Source of the DNA: Microbacterium sp. B19
Lineage (GTDB): Bacteria; Actinomycetota; Actinomycetes; Actinomycetales; Microbacteriaceae
Assembly (NCBI RefSeq): GCF_000333395.1
Contig: NZ_BADA01000349.1
Location: 1-39,322 of the forward strand
Direction: 5' to 3'
DNA length: 39,322 nt
A program made the translations under genes and the position numbers. The first letter of the stretch is position 1. The number at the start of each line of letters is the position of its first letter. The notes beneath the pieces were generated by a model. That model was not told where the DNA came from. It did not search any database and saw nothing but the letters and a program-made list of their open reading frames with translations. This document shows, piece by piece, positions 6,709 to 18,207 of the stretch.

Positions 6709-8420
6709 CAGACGCTCGCCGGGACGCGTGCGGCTTCGTCGGCGATCACGTCCGCGCGCTTGCGGAACGTGCGGGCCGTGACCCGGTCGAGGGCGATCTG
6801 TCCGCGCATGCGCTCGGCCTTCTCGTACAGCGACGGACCGCCGAACCCGGTGAGCACCTTCACCAGCACCGGCAGCAGCTCGATCATGAAGAACAGCGCG
6901 GCGATGAGCCAGTGCGCCCACCGCAGCGTCGGCTCGCGCTCGGACAGTCGCTCGAGCGCCGAGATCTGGCTGAGCAGACCCACCGCCCCGGCGTTGCCGT
7001 TCGCCACCGACGCGGCGCGATCGTTGTAGGCCGTCAGGGCCGACTCGTACTGCGCGCGGGCGGCGGGGAGCTGATCCTCAGCCTGCTGCTTGTTCTGGTC
7101 GGCCGATGCGGCGGCGGCCTCGGCGCCGGCCGAGTTCGCGGTGGCCAGCGACGTCTGCGCCTGCTGCAGCTGCGCGGCCAGCGCGTCGTACGACGACTGC
7201 GCCTGCGCGAGCTGCGCCTTCGCGGCCTCGGAGCTGGCGCCGTCACCGGCGACCCCGGTGCAGCCGGGCACCTGTCCCGCTCCCTGCCCGGTCAGCTCGC
7301 ACTGATACACCGCACGCGCCTGGTCGATCACGGTCTGCTGCGCGGCGAGCTGCTGCGTCAGCTGATCGACGGTCTGCTGCGCGGCGGCGGCCTCGGCCGA
7401 CGTCGACGAGGTTCCGGCGACGATTCCGGTCGCGGCCTGGTTCTCCAGCGCGGCGACCTGGGCGCTCGCGGCATCCAGGGCCTGCTTCTCGGGACCGTTC
7501 GTCACGGCATCCTGATCGCTCAGCGCCTGCGTCACGTTGGTCGAGTTGACCTCGCGGACGATGTCGTTCTGGAACACCTGCAGCACCAGCGGCTCGGCGA
7601 CCACGATGCCGATGAGCGCCGCCATGATCACGCGTGGGAACGCCAGGCCGAGCAGCCGGAAGACGTTCTTCGTCGACCGCATGGTCGAGGTGAGGAAGCG
7701 GTCGAGGTTGAAGATGATGAGGCCCCACACCAGCGCGAGCGGGATCGCGAGGAAGATGCTGATCCGCACGCCCGTGAGCAGCGCGAACATCATCGACAAC
7801 GACGAGACGAGCGCGGTCCCGGCGAGCACGAGGAACATCTGCACGAAGCGCGGAACCTCTTCGGGCACCTCGTCGAGCACGTCGTTGTCGGCGCCACCGA
7901 GCACCGCCATGCGCCGCACGAGCGACAGGCTGGGGCGGCGGGGATCGGCGCGACGCAGGCGCGGCGGACGGGGATCGGATGCCACGGGCGCGGGGAACGG
8001 CGCAGCCTCGGGCAGCACGGGTTCGGGCTCTGGCGCCGCGGGCTCGGACGCGGGCGGGGCGGGCTCGGCGGGCGCGGCCTCCGCCTCGGCGGGCGCGGCC
8101 TCCGCCTCGGCGGGCGCGGCCTCCGCCTCGGCGGGCGCGGCCTCAGCGGCGGAGGGCTCCGCCGCGGCGGGCGCCGACTCGGCCGCGAACGGCTCGGGCT
8201 CGGGCCACTCGAACGGAGCGGTGTCGTCATCACCGGCGGGCGGTGCGCCCCAGGGCTCGGTGGGGTCGTCGAGGGTCACGGCGTCGGCCGACGCGTCGGC
8301 GTCGTCACGCTGCTGGGCGAGGATGTCGTCGAGGTACTGGGGCTCGCGATCGTCGTCCGTCGTGAACTCGATACGGCCGTCGGAGCCGAAGCGACCGGGC
8401 CGGTGAGCGGAAAAGGACAT
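6708..8420 (-). CDS. DUF4407 membrane protein with acidic repeat-rich N-terminus
   Basis: A 570-residue protein. Residues 1-165 are disordered, acidic and Ala/Pro/Glu-rich, with four copies of a 7-residue AEAAPAE repeat encoded by a 21-bp DNA repeat (about 8065-8150). A membrane region (about 190-290; FVQMFLVLAGTALVSSLSM, ISIFLAIPLALVWGLIIF, VIMAALIGIVVAEPLVL) is followed by a long extracytoplasmic Ala/Gln coiled coil (about 320-490) with two Cys, then a last helix (ALFFMIELLPVLVKVL) and a basic tail. NLDRFLTS and EREPTLRWAHW are typical of DUF4407. The function of the family is unknown. The ATG at 8420 follows TACCCT by 6 nt and has no SD, so it is probably leaderless. Confidence 0.85.
   Translation of the reverse strand: MSFSAHRPGRFGSDGRIEFTTDDDREPQYLDDILAQQRDDADASADAVTLDDPTEPWGAPPAGDDDTAPFEWPEPEPFAAESAPAAAEPSAAEAAPAEAEAAPAEAEAAPAEAEAAPAEPAPPASEPAAPEPEPVLPEAAPFPAPVASDPRPPRLRRADPRRPSLSLVRRMAVLGGADNDVLDEVPEEVPRFVQMFLVLAGTALVSSLSMMFALLTGVRISIFLAIPLALVWGLIIFNLDRFLTSTMRSTKNVFRLLGLAFPRVIMAALIGIVVAEPLVLQVFQNDIVREVNSTNVTQALSDQDAVTNGPEKQALDAASAQVAALENQAATGIVAGTSSTSAEAAAAQQTVDQLTQQLAAQQTVIDQARAVYQCELTGQGAGQVPGCTGVAGDGASSEAAKAQLAQAQSSYDALAAQLQQAQTSLATANSAGAEAAAASADQNKQQAEDQLPAARAQYESALTAYNDRAASVANGNAGAVGLLSQISALERLSEREPTLRWAHWLIAALFFMIELLPVLVKVLTGFGGPSLYEKAERMRGQIALDRVTARTFRKRADVIADEAARVPASV
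8065..8150. repeat. 21-bp in-frame tandem repeat in DUF4407 gene
   Basis: Four near-identical units of a 21-bp repeat with core GCGGGCGCGGCCTCCGCCTC on the plus strand, coding for AEAAPAE on the minus strand. The copy number is likely to vary between strains. Confidence 0.85.
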
Positions 8421-8426
8421 TCGCAC

Positions 8427-8432
8427 AGGGTA
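8427..8432 (-). promoter_or_regulatory. -10 box for leaderless DUF4407 transcript
   Basis: TACCCT on the minus strand ends 6 nt before the ATG at 8420, with no ribosome-binding site between them. Confidence 0.5.
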
Positions 8433-8517
8433 CGACGCCGATCCTGACGCCGCCTGAGCGCGGCCTGAGGTCCCACCCGGAGCGCGTTCCCGCCGCGCCG
8501 TGCCCCCACCCCCGGAC

Positions 8518-8561
8518 ACGCGCGAGCGGGCCGGGCGTGACCGCCCGACCCGCTCGCGCGT
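8518..8561 (-). terminator. GC-rich hairpin after aldo-keto reductase
   Basis: ACGCGCGAGCGGG / CCCGCTCGCGCGT arms with an inner CGGGCG/CGCCCG pair and a TGAC loop form a long hairpin. It starts just beyond the minus-strand stop of the reductase and lies upstream of the next minus-strand gene. There is no strong U-tract, as is common in actinobacterial terminators. Confidence 0.65.
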
Positions 8562-8564
8562 TCG

Positions 8565-9578
8565 TCAGACCAGGCGCTGCTTCGGCGAGACCTCGTACGT
8601 GTTCTCGGGGTCGGAGAACACCGCGTCACCCAGGGCCGTGTCGATGGCCGCGAGGGTGTCGGCGTCGAGCGTGACGCCGGAGGCCTTCACGGTGTCGGCG
8701 AGCTGCTCGGGACGCGAGGCGCCCACGAGCGCGGCGGCGATGTTGGGGTTCTGGAGCACCCACGCGATCGCCAGCTGCGGCATGCTGAGCCCGGCCTCGT
8801 CGGCGATGGGCTTGAGCCGCTGGACGGCTTCGAGCACGTCGTCGCGGAGGAACCTCTTGATGAAGTTCGCTCCGCTCTTCTCGTCGGTCGCGCGCGAGCC
8901 GTCGGGCACGGGCTGACCGGGCAGGTACTTGCCGCTCAGCACGCCCTGCGCCATCGGCGACCAGACGATCTGCGAGATGCCGAGCTCTTCGCTCGTCGGC
9001 ACGACCTTGCCCTCGATGACGCGCCACAGCATCGAGTACTGCGGCTGGTTCGAGATGAGCTGGATGCCGAGCTGCTTGGCGAGCGCGTGTCCTTCTCGCA
9101 ACTGCTCGGCAGTCCACTCGGACACACCGATGTAGAGCGCCTTGCCCTGACGCACGATGTCGGCGAAGGCCTGGAACGTCTCTTCCAGCGGGGTCTCGTA
9201 GTCGAACCGGTGCGCCTGGTAGAGGTCGACGTAGTCGGTGCCGAGACGCGTCAGGGAGCCGTTGATCGAGTCCATGATGTGCTTGCGGCTGAGACCGGTG
9301 TCGTTGGGGCCCATGGGACCGGTGGGGAAGTACACCTTCGTGAAGATCTCGAGCGACTCGCGCCGGTGACCCTCGAGGGCCTTGCCGAGCACGACCTCCG
9401 CCGCCGTGTTGGCGTACGTGTCGGCCGTGTCGAACGTCGTGATGCCCGCGTCGAGCGCGGCGTGCACGGTCTGGATCGCGGCGTCGTCTCCGACCTGCGA
9501 GCCGTGCGTCACCCAGTTGCCGAGGGTGATCTCCGAAATCTTGAATCCACTGTTGCCGAGGTAGCGATAACCGACCAT
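8565..9578 (-). CDS. Aldo/keto reductase, Kv-beta-like
   Basis: A 337-residue TIM-barrel NADPH oxidoreductase. It opens with YRYLGNSGFKISEITLGNW and shows the catalytic set: Asp and Tyr in FDTADTYANT, Lys in EIFTKVYFP and His in YQAHRFD. QPQYSMLWR and the C-terminal LVGASRPEQL are typical of the group related to potassium-channel beta subunits and L-glyceraldehyde-3-phosphate reductase (YghZ). It probably reduces aldehydes in the cytoplasm. The ATG at 9578 follows TAGCGT by 6 nt with no SD, so the transcript is probably leaderless. It is a single-gene unit ending in a hairpin. Confidence 0.93.
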   Translation of the reverse strand: MVGYRYLGNSGFKISEITLGNWVTHGSQVGDDAAIQTVHAALDAGITTFDTADTYANTAAEVVLGKALEGHRRESLEIFTKVYFPTGPMGPNDTGLSRKHIMDSINGSLTRLGTDYVDLYQAHRFDYETPLEETFQAFADIVRQGKALYIGVSEWTAEQLREGHALAKQLGIQLISNQPQYSMLWRVIEGKVVPTSEELGISQIVWSPMAQGVLSGKYLPGQPVPDGSRATDEKSGANFIKRFLRDDVLEAVQRLKPIADEAGLSMPQLAIAWVLQNPNIAAALVGASRPEQLADTVKASGVTLDADTLAAIDTALGDAVFSDPENTYEVSPKQRLV

Positions 9579-9584
9579 GGGTCA

Positions 9585-9590
9585 ACGCTA
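9585..9590 (-). promoter_or_regulatory. -10 box for leaderless aldo-keto reductase
   Basis: TAGCGT on the minus strand is separated by 6 nt (TGACCC) from the ATG at 9578. Confidence 0.55.
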
Positions 9591-9642
9591 TCGGCGGCAT
9601 CCGACATCGAGGGTCGTCTTCCGTAGGACGGAAGGGAATCCG

Positions 9643-10941
9643 TCAGCCGACCGGCGTCTCCGCCGCGGCGGCCTCGTCTTCCTCGGTCGCGACGAGCTGA
9701 CCGCACGCGCCGTCGATCTCTTTCCCGCGGGTGTCGCGCAGGGTCGTCGGGATGCCGGCGTCGTTGAGGCGACGCACGAACTCGTTCTGCACGGGCACCT
9801 CGGAGGCGGTCCAGATCGAACCCGGCGTCGGATTCAGCGGGATGGGGTTCACGTGCACCCAGCCACGGCCGCGGGCGTTGAGCTTCTCGGCCAGCAGGTC
9901 AGCACGCCAGGCGTGGTCGTTCATGTCCTTGATCAGGGCGTATTCGATCGAGACGCGGCGCCCGGTCTTGTCGAAGTAGGCGCGAGCGGCATCCAGTGCC
10001 TCGTCGACCTTCCAGCGGGAGTTCACCGGGATCAGCTCGTCGCGCAGACCGTCGTCGGGCGCGTGCAGCGACAGCGCGAAGGTCACCGGGATGTCCTCGT
10101 TCGACAGCTTCGTGATCGCCGGGACGAGCCCCACCGTCGACACCGTGATGCCGCGGGCGCTCATGCCGAGGCCGTGCTCCTTGTCGACCATGACGCGCAC
10201 GGCCTGCATGAGCCGCGCGTAGTTGGCGAGCGGCTCCCCCATCCCCATGAAGACGATGTTGGTGACGCGCTCGTCCTCGTGACCCACCTTGCGGGGGTCG
10301 CCGAGACCGCCCGCGCGGATCAGCGCGTTCGCGCGCACCACCTGGTCGACGATCTCGGCCGCCGACATGTTGCGCGTGAGGCCCGCCTGCCCGGTGGCGC
10401 AGAACGGGCAGTTCATGCCGCACCCCGCCTGGCTCGAGACGCACAGCGTGATGCGCCCGGGGTACCGCATGAGCACCGACTCGACGAGCGCGCCGTCGTG
10501 CAGCTTCCACAGGAACTTGATGGTGTCGCCGCGGTCGGTCTCGAGGCGACGGACCTCGGTGAGCAGCGGGGGCAGCAGCCCCGCGACGAGCTCTTCCCGA
10601 CCGGATGCCGGCAGGTCGGTCATCGCGGCCGCGTCGGACGTGTAGTGGGTGAAGTAGTGCTTCTCGAGCTGCTTCGCCCGGAAGCCGGGGAGCCCGAGCT
10701 CCTTCACCTTGGCGACGCGCTCTTCGGCGGTGAGATCGGCGAGGTGGACGGGCGGCTTGCCGCGCTTGGGGCTCGCGAACTGCAGGAGCGGGCGGCCCGT
10801 CTCGTCCTTGGCCTGCTGCCAGCCTTCGGTCTTCGGCCGCACCTGGCGGGGCTTCGTCTCGCGGATGCCGGTGTCGGCCGGAGCCCCCGCGGGACGCACC
10901 TGCCGGGGCGGGGTCTCGCGCACGGGGGTCTGATCGGTCAT
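9643..10941 (-). CDS. rlmN: 23S rRNA (adenine2503-C2)-methyltransferase RlmN
   Basis: A 432-residue radical SAM enzyme that methylates C2 of A2503 in 23S rRNA, and in many bacteria A37 of some tRNAs. The iron-sulfur motif is CGMNCPFC (CxxxCxxC), preceded by [20 protein letters not shown] is the SAM-binding GEP-type motif. The C-terminal Cys in GACGQL is the methyl-transfer cysteine pair partner. A basic 40-residue N-terminal extension carries a short direct repeat ([10 protein letters not shown] then [10 protein letters not shown]). The ATG at 10941 follows TACCCT by 7 nt. The intervening GGGAGGT abuts the ATG too closely to be an ordinary SD, so leaderless initiation is likely. Confidence 0.95.
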   Translation of the reverse strand: MTDQTPVRETPPRQVRPAGAPADTGIRETKPRQVRPKTEGWQQAKDETGRPLLQFASPKRGKPPVHLADLTAEERVAKVKELGLPGFRAKQLEKHYFTHYTSDAAAMTDLPASGREELVAGLLPPLLTEVRRLETDRGDTIKFLWKLHDGALVESVLMRYPGRITLCVSSQAGCGMNCPFCATGQAGLTRNMSAAEIVDQVVRANALIRAGGLGDPRKVGHEDERVTNIVFMGMGEPLANYARLMQAVRVMVDKEHGLGMSARGITVSTVGLVPAITKLSNEDIPVTFALSLHAPDDGLRDELIPVNSRWKVDEALDAARAYFDKTGRRVSIEYALIKDMNDHAWRADLLAEKLNARGRGWVHVNPIPLNPTPGSIWTASEVPVQNEFVRRLNDAGIPTTLRDTRGKEIDGACGQLVATEEDEAAAAETPVG

Positions 10942-10948
10942 ACCTCCC

Positions 10949-10954
10949 AGGGTA
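10949..10954 (-). promoter_or_regulatory. -10 box for leaderless rlmN
   Basis: TACCCT on the minus strand is 7 nt before the ATG at 10941. Confidence 0.5.
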
Positions 10955-10994
10955 CCGGCGGGCGCCTGCACCGCGGCTGGGCGCGGGCTTGGCC

Positions 10995-11065
10995 GCACAA
11001 CTCCGGCAACACCGGCCCTCCCCACGACCCTCCGCGTGCAGAGCCCGCTCCTGCAGGAGTTGTGC
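10995..11065. repeat. Palindromic repeat family C, copy 1 (71 bp)
   Basis: Ends are GCACAACTCCGGCA and TGCAGGAGTTGTGC, complementary except for one position. The interior is C-rich and shows little conservation with the other three copies (31867-32134). It lies between divergent rlmN and the licT-type gene, upstream of both predicted promoters. Confidence 0.88.
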
Positions 11066-11100
11066 AGATGGATGCCGCACACCCCGCGACACGGCGGCCC

Positions 11101-11106
11101 TAAACT
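11101..11106 (+). promoter_or_regulatory. -10 box for leaderless licT-type gene
   Basis: TAAACT is separated by 7 nt from the ATG at 11114. No SD is present. Confidence 0.55.
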
Positions 11107-11113
11107 GCATCCC

Positions 11114-12022
11114 ATGCCCGGTGCCGGTGACGTCTCCCTCCCGCCCGGCGGCGTGCAGAAGCTCCTGAACAACAACGTCGTCGTGTCGATCGACGCCGAC
11201 GGCCGCGAACGGGTCCTCATGGGCCGGGGCATCGGATTCCAGCTCAAGCACGACGGCCGCATCGACCCGGGGAGCGTCGAGAAGACGTTCGTCCTCGACC
11301 AGGCGAGCGACACCGCGCACGCACGGAAGCTCCTCACCGACGCACCGTATGCGCTCGTGCAGGCGGTCCTGCGCGCCGTCGACGAGGCCGAGCGGGAGCT
11401 GGGCCGCGACCTCGGTCGGCGCTTCCCCCTCGCCGTCATCGACCACGTGCACTACGTCGTCGAACGTCTGGACCAGGGCATTCGGATCCCCGGCACCTCC
11501 ATGCCCGAGCTGCGCATCCTCCACCCCGATGAATCGCGCGTCGCCGAGCACATGGCGGCGTCCATCGCGGCATCCCTCGAGCGGGAGCTTCCCCCCGAAG
11601 AGGGCGTCTTCCTCACGATGCACCTCCTCAACGCCACGCGCGACGAACCGAACGGCACCGCCGCCCTGCTGTTCCGCCGCGTGCAGCACGTCGTCCGTAC
11701 CGTCGAGACGGGTCTCGGCACGGCCCTGGACACCGGCAGTGCCGACTACGCGCGCTTCATCCTGCACGTGCGCTTCCTGCTACAGCGCCTCGTCGACCGC
11801 ACGATGCTCGCCAGCGGAGACTCGTCGTTCTTCGAGTTCGCGAAGCACCGCTACCCGCGGTCGTTCGGCATCGCCGAGTCGGTGAAGGCGTACGTTCTCG
11901 CCGCGACGGGCTCGGCCCTCACCGACGAGGAGGTGCTCTATCTGATCGTCCACGTCGAGCGCCTCGCGACGAGCATGGGGCGCGGCGACACGTCTGGCGC
12001 ACCCGAAGCCCCGGTGCTATAG
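11114..12022 (+). CDS. licT: LicT/BglG-family transcriptional antiterminator
   Basis: A 302-residue antiterminator. The N-terminal CAT RNA-binding domain (about 13-60) has [11 protein letters not shown] and GRGIGFQ. It is followed by two PTS regulation domains carrying the four expected phosphorylatable His: H111 and H170 in PRD1, H218 and H280 in PRD2. The active dimer would bind the RAT hairpin at 12058-12086 and prevent the overlapping terminator, letting transcription enter the PTS and glucosidase genes. PRD phosphorylation by the EII would inactivate it when no substrate is present, and by HPr would activate it (family knowledge). A 12-residue extension precedes the CAT domain, but the TAAACT box supports ATG 11114. 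Confidence 0.94.
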   Translation: MPGAGDVSLPPGGVQKLLNNNVVVSIDADGRERVLMGRGIGFQLKHDGRIDPGSVEKTFVLDQASDTAHARKLLTDAPYALVQAVLRAVDEAERELGRDLGRRFPLAVIDHVHYVVERLDQGIRIPGTSMPELRILHPDESRVAEHMAASIAASLERELPPEEGVFLTMHLLNATRDEPNGTAALLFRRVQHVVRTVETGLGTALDTGSADYARFILHVRFLLQRLVDRTMLASGDSSFFEFAKHRYPRSFGIAESVKAYVLAATGSALTDEEVLYLIVHVERLATSMGRGDTSGAPEAPVL

Positions 12023-12057
12023 TCGCCGTCGCAGGTGCATTCCTGCCGACGATTTCC

Positions 12058-12086
12058 GGATTGTTACCGCGCGAGCGGGCAAGACC
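12058..12086 (+). promoter_or_regulatory. Ribonucleic antiterminator (RAT) site for LicT
   Basis: GGATTGTTACCGC, loop GCGAG, CGGGCAAGACC matches the BglG/LicT/SacY RAT pattern (GGATTGTTAC...GGCAAAACC) almost base for base. Its 3' half shares AGACC with the terminator stem, so the two hairpins are mutually exclusive. Confidence 0.93.
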
Positions 12087-12134
12087 TGAATCCACATCGC
12101 TGACGAGCGATGAACGGATTCGGGTCTTTTTTAT
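12082..12134 (+). terminator. LicT-controlled intrinsic terminator
   Basis: Stem AGACCTGAATCC / GGATTCGGGTCT with an internal short hairpin, followed by TTTTTTATT. The T-run is striking in such GC-rich DNA. Readthrough depends on LicT stabilising the RAT hairpin. Confidence 0.93.
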
Positions 12135-12211
12135 TGCCCGAAACCTTCCGGAGCGTCGCCCGAACATCTCGAAGAGGCCGCACAGGAGCGGCGAAAGGCA
12201 GGCGGATTCCG

Positions 12212-15503
<3,292 letters not shown>

Positions 15504-15519
15504 TCCCATCGATCGGATC

Positions 15520-15549
15520 GGCCCCGGGCCCTTGCGGCCCGGGGCCTTT
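15520..15549 (+). terminator. Hairpin terminator after the glucosidase gene
   Basis: Perfect 11-bp stem GGCCCCGGGCC / GGCCCGGGGCC with loop CTTGC, followed by TTTCC. It lies 12 bp before the HAD gene, so that gene is either expressed by readthrough or from its own weak promoter. Confidence 0.8.
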
Positions 15550-15561
15550 CCGCGGAGAACC

Positions 15562-16407
15562 ATGACCCGCATCGCCTTCCTGGACGTCGACGGCACGATC
15601 CTCGAGCACGGCTCGATCATCGCCCCGTCCACCGTCACCGCCATCCGCCAGGCCCGCGCCAACGGCCACCTCGTGTGGCTGTGCACCGGCCGCGCCGACG
15701 GCGACATCCATCCCGACGTGAAAGCGATCGGCTTCGACGGCGCGATCAGCAACGGTGGGGCCTACGCCACGCGCGGCGGTGAGCTCGTCGTGCAGCACCC
15801 GATGCGCCGGGACGACGTGGCCGCGATCGAGGACTACTTCGTGGCGCATGGCATCCACTACTTCCTCCAGACGCACGAGGCGGTGTTCTCCTCTCCGGGC
15901 ATCGAGCCGATGATGCGCGAGTACGTGCGCGCGCGTCTGGCCCACCGGGCGGCCGAGATCGCCGCGCTCGGGCTCGACGTCGAACCGACCACGTCGATCC
16001 CCCGCGCCCGGCCGCTGGCCGAGATCGACCGCGACAGCGTCGCGAAAGCCGTGTTCGTCAGCCCCGCCCCGGACACGGTTGCCCACGCCGGGGTCGAGCT
16101 GGGCGAGCGCTTCCATGTCATCCCGGGGTCGATTCCGCTGCCCGGCGGGTCGAACGGCGAGATCGGGCTCAGCGGCGTCACGAAGGGCTCGGCGATCCTC
16201 GAAGTGCTCGCGCTGCTCGGCCTCGACCCGGCGGATGCCATCGGCATCGGCGACTCCTGGAACGACGTCGAGATGTTCGAGGTCGTCGGCACCCCCGTCG
16301 CGATGGGGAACGCCGTTCCGGAGCTGCAGCGCCTCGCCGGCCGCGTCACGACCGCGGTCCTCGACGACGGCGTGCACAACGCCTTCGCCGAGCTGGGCCT
16401 GCTCTGA
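15562..16407 (+). CDS. Cof-type HAD-IIB phosphatase
   Basis: A 281-residue haloacid-dehalogenase-fold phosphatase. Motif I is FLDVDGTIL (nucleophile Asp), motif II lies around LCTGR, and motif IV is GIGDSWNDVEMFE, which binds Mg. A C2B cap lies between, placing it in the Cof/YidA group that removes phosphate from sugar phosphates or cofactors. GGAG is 5-6 nt before the ATG. Position directly after the beta-glucoside genes suggests dephosphorylation of a sugar phosphate from that pathway (inference); such genes often follow PTS operons. Confidence 0.9.
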   Translation: MTRIAFLDVDGTILEHGSIIAPSTVTAIRQARANGHLVWLCTGRADGDIHPDVKAIGFDGAISNGGAYATRGGELVVQHPMRRDDVAAIEDYFVAHGIHYFLQTHEAVFSSPGIEPMMREYVRARLAHRAAEIAALGLDVEPTTSIPRARPLAEIDRDSVAKAVFVSPAPDTVAHAGVELGERFHVIPGSIPLPGGSNGEIGLSGVTKGSAILEVLALLGLDPADAIGIGDSWNDVEMFEVVGTPVAMGNAVPELQRLAGRVTTAVLDDGVHNAFAELGLL

Positions 16408-16424
16408 CGCCGCGCCCCTCACTC

Positions 16425-16491
16425 CGATAAACGGCATCGGCGGTGAGAAACGACGCGACAACGCGTTTCTCGCCGCCGATGCCGTTTATCG
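16425..16491. repeat. Palindromic repeat family E (67 bp)
   Basis: 28-bp arms with one mismatch: the left arm begins CGATAAACGGCATCGGCGG, and the right arm ends CCGCCGATGCCGTTTATCG; the centre is 11 nt. It lies between convergent genes and would form a very stable hairpin in either transcript. It is the only copy seen here and is unrelated in sequence to families A, C and D. Confidence 0.9.
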
Positions 16492-16498
16492 CTGAAGA

Positions 16499-16583
16499 GG
16501 CCCGCAGCCGCACGGACCACGGACAGGCCCGCACGGACCGCGCACAGGCCCGCAGCCGCACGGACCGCGCACAGGCCCGCGGC
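16499..16583. repeat. GC-rich short tandem repeat next to palindrome E
   Basis: Units GGCCCGCAGCCGCACGGACC... of 27, 21 and 27 bp, alternating a full unit with one lacking CAGCCG. It lies in the convergent gap just after palindrome E and reaches to within about 20 bp of the minus-strand gene end. Confidence 0.8.
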
Positions 16584-16600
16584 GTCGCGTCCGTCCTGCC

Positions 16601-17434
16601 TCAGTCCAGGAAGATGTCGGGGTACATCGCCTCGTCGGGCGTTCCGGGAACCGCGGCGTAGCCGGAGAAGTCCGTCACTCCGGCAGCCGCCAGCACGTCC
16701 TCGACGATCAGCGTCTGGCCGGTGAGCTCGCGCGACGGGGACGTGAGCACTTCGTACGCGGCATCCGCGTAGATCTCCGGCGTGCGCGAGACGCGCATGA
16801 GCCGGTCGCCGCCGATGACGTTCTGCACCGCCGCGGTCGCGATCGTCGTGCGCGGCCACAGGGTGTTGGCCGCGATCCCGGCGTCGGCGAACTCCGCGGC
16901 GAGGCCGAGCGTCGCCATCGTCATGCCGAACTTCGCGAGGCTGTAGCCGGTGTGCGCGCCCAGCCACCTCGGCGTGACGTTCAGCGGCGGAGAAAGCGAC
17001 AGGATGTGCGGGTTCTCGGCGTCCTTCAAGACGGGCACGGCCGCGCGCGAGAGCAGGAACGTTCCGCGCACGTTGACGTCCTGCATGAGGTCGTACTTCT
17101 TCGTCGCGAGGTCGAGCGACCCCGACAGGTCGATGACGCTGGCGTTGTTCACCACGATGTCGACGCCGCCGAACTCCCCCACCGTGCGCAGCACGGCCTC
17201 GGTGATCGACTCCTCGTCGCGGACGTCGCCGACGATCGGCAGCGCCTGACCGCCCGCGGCCCGGATCGCGTCGGCCGCGGTGTGGATCGTGCCCTCGAGC
17301 TTCGGGTGCGGGGTGTCGGTCTTGGCGAGCAGCGCGACGTTCGCGCCGTCGCGTGCGGCGCGCAGCGCGATCGCGAGGCCGATGCCGCGGCTGCCGCCCG
17401 ACATCAGGATGGTCTTGCCGGCGAGCGTGGTCAT
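16601..17434 (-). CDS. SDR family oxidoreductase, HSDL2-like
   Basis: A 277-residue short-chain dehydrogenase. The cofactor loop is SGGSRGIG near residue 13, with NNAS for the adenine pocket and YSLAK as the catalytic Tyr-Lys pair; LSLSPP supplies the Ser. The long insert after the nucleotide-binding loop (TDTPHPKLEGTIHTAADAI) is typical of the HSDL2/atypical hydroxysteroid dehydrogenase-like branch. That branch acts on fatty-acyl or terpenoid substrates, so the exact reaction is open. It is the last gene of a three-gene operon: its ATG overlaps the stop of the enoyl-CoA hydratase (ATGA). Confidence 0.9.
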   Translation of the reverse strand: MTTLAGKTILMSGGSRGIGLAIALRAARDGANVALLAKTDTPHPKLEGTIHTAADAIRAAGGQALPIVGDVRDEESITEAVLRTVGEFGGVDIVVNNASVIDLSGSLDLATKKYDLMQDVNVRGTFLLSRAAVPVLKDAENPHILSLSPPLNVTPRWLGAHTGYSLAKFGMTMATLGLAAEFADAGIAANTLWPRTTIATAAVQNVIGGDRLMRVSRTPEIYADAAYEVLTSPSRELTGQTLIVEDVLAAAGVTDFSGYAAVPGTPDEAMYPDIFLD

Positions 17435-18207
17435 GAGCGTCCTTTCGCGGAGGCGGCGGCGAAGGCCGCGACCCGCGCCCGCGCCTCGGGGGTCTCGAAG
17501 GCCGCGCCGATCGTGGCGGCCTCGTCGGCGAGGTTCTCCGCGAACGTGCGCCCCGCACCGACGCGCACGAGTCGCGTCGCCTGACCGAACGCGGCGGTCG
17601 CCCCGGCCAGCCAGAACCGTGCGATCTCCTCGACCCGCGACGCCAGATCCGTGGATGCCACGACCTCGGCGACCAGCCCCCACTCGAGGGCCTCCGCGGC
17701 GTCGATCATGCGGTCCTGGAGCAGTAGCTGCAGTGCTCGGCGCTGTCCGATCGCGGCCGGGAGCAGCGTCGAGACGCCGAGGTCGGGGGTGAGGCCGATG
17801 TTCGCGTAGCGGCTGACGAAGCGCGCCTTGTCGCTCGCGACGACGTAGTCCACGGTGAGCATCAGTCCGAGCCCGCCGCCCGCGACCGCCCCCTGGACGG
17901 CGGCGACCATCGGCAGCGGCGCCTCGACGAACGTGCGGATGCCGTCGTGGATCGCCTCCGCGGTCTCGGTCACGTCGGCACCGGACGCGCCGGTCGTCGC
18001 CATGGCCACGACGTCGCCGCCGGCGCAGAACGCGGGGCCCGTGGCATCCAGGATCACCGCTCCGACCGACGAATCGGAGGTGACCTCGTGCGCGACCTCG
18101 CGCCAGCGGCGGGCCATCGGGAAGTCCATCGCGTTGAGCGACGCCGGGCGGTCGAACGTGACGCGGGCGAGACCGCCCTCGACGTGGAGCAGGATGCCGT
18201 CGGTCAC
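17431..18207 (-). CDS. Enoyl-CoA hydratase/isomerase family protein
   Basis: A 258-residue crotonase-fold enzyme, likely adding water to 2-enoyl-CoA. The oxyanion-hole segments are AFCAGGDV and GAVAGGGLGLML. One of the two canonical hydratase Glu positions appears altered (GLTPDLG where many hydratases have GxxPGxG/E), so isomerase or another crotonase reaction is possible. It starts with GTG overlapping the TGA of the upstream dehydrogenase (GTGA) and ends in an ATGA overlap with the downstream SDR. The three proteins are thus made in step and probably act on one acyl-CoA pathway. Confidence 0.9.
   Translation of the reverse strand: MTDGILLHVEGGLARVTFDRPASLNAMDFPMARRWREVAHEVTSDSSVGAVILDATGPAFCAGGDVVAMATTGASGADVTETAEAIHDGIRTFVEAPLPMVAAVQGAVAGGGLGLMLTVDYVVASDKARFVSRYANIGLTPDLGVSTLLPAAIGQRRALQLLLQDRMIDAAEALEWGLVAEVVASTDLASRVEEIARFWLAGATAAFGQATRLVRVGAGRTFAENLADEAATIGAAFETPEARARVAAFAAASAKGRS

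Noticed and set aside
17431-18207. Calling the crotonase-family gene specifically as a hydratase
   Set aside because: The oxyanion-hole motifs are clear, but the catalytic Glu pair is not unambiguous, so only the family is claimed.
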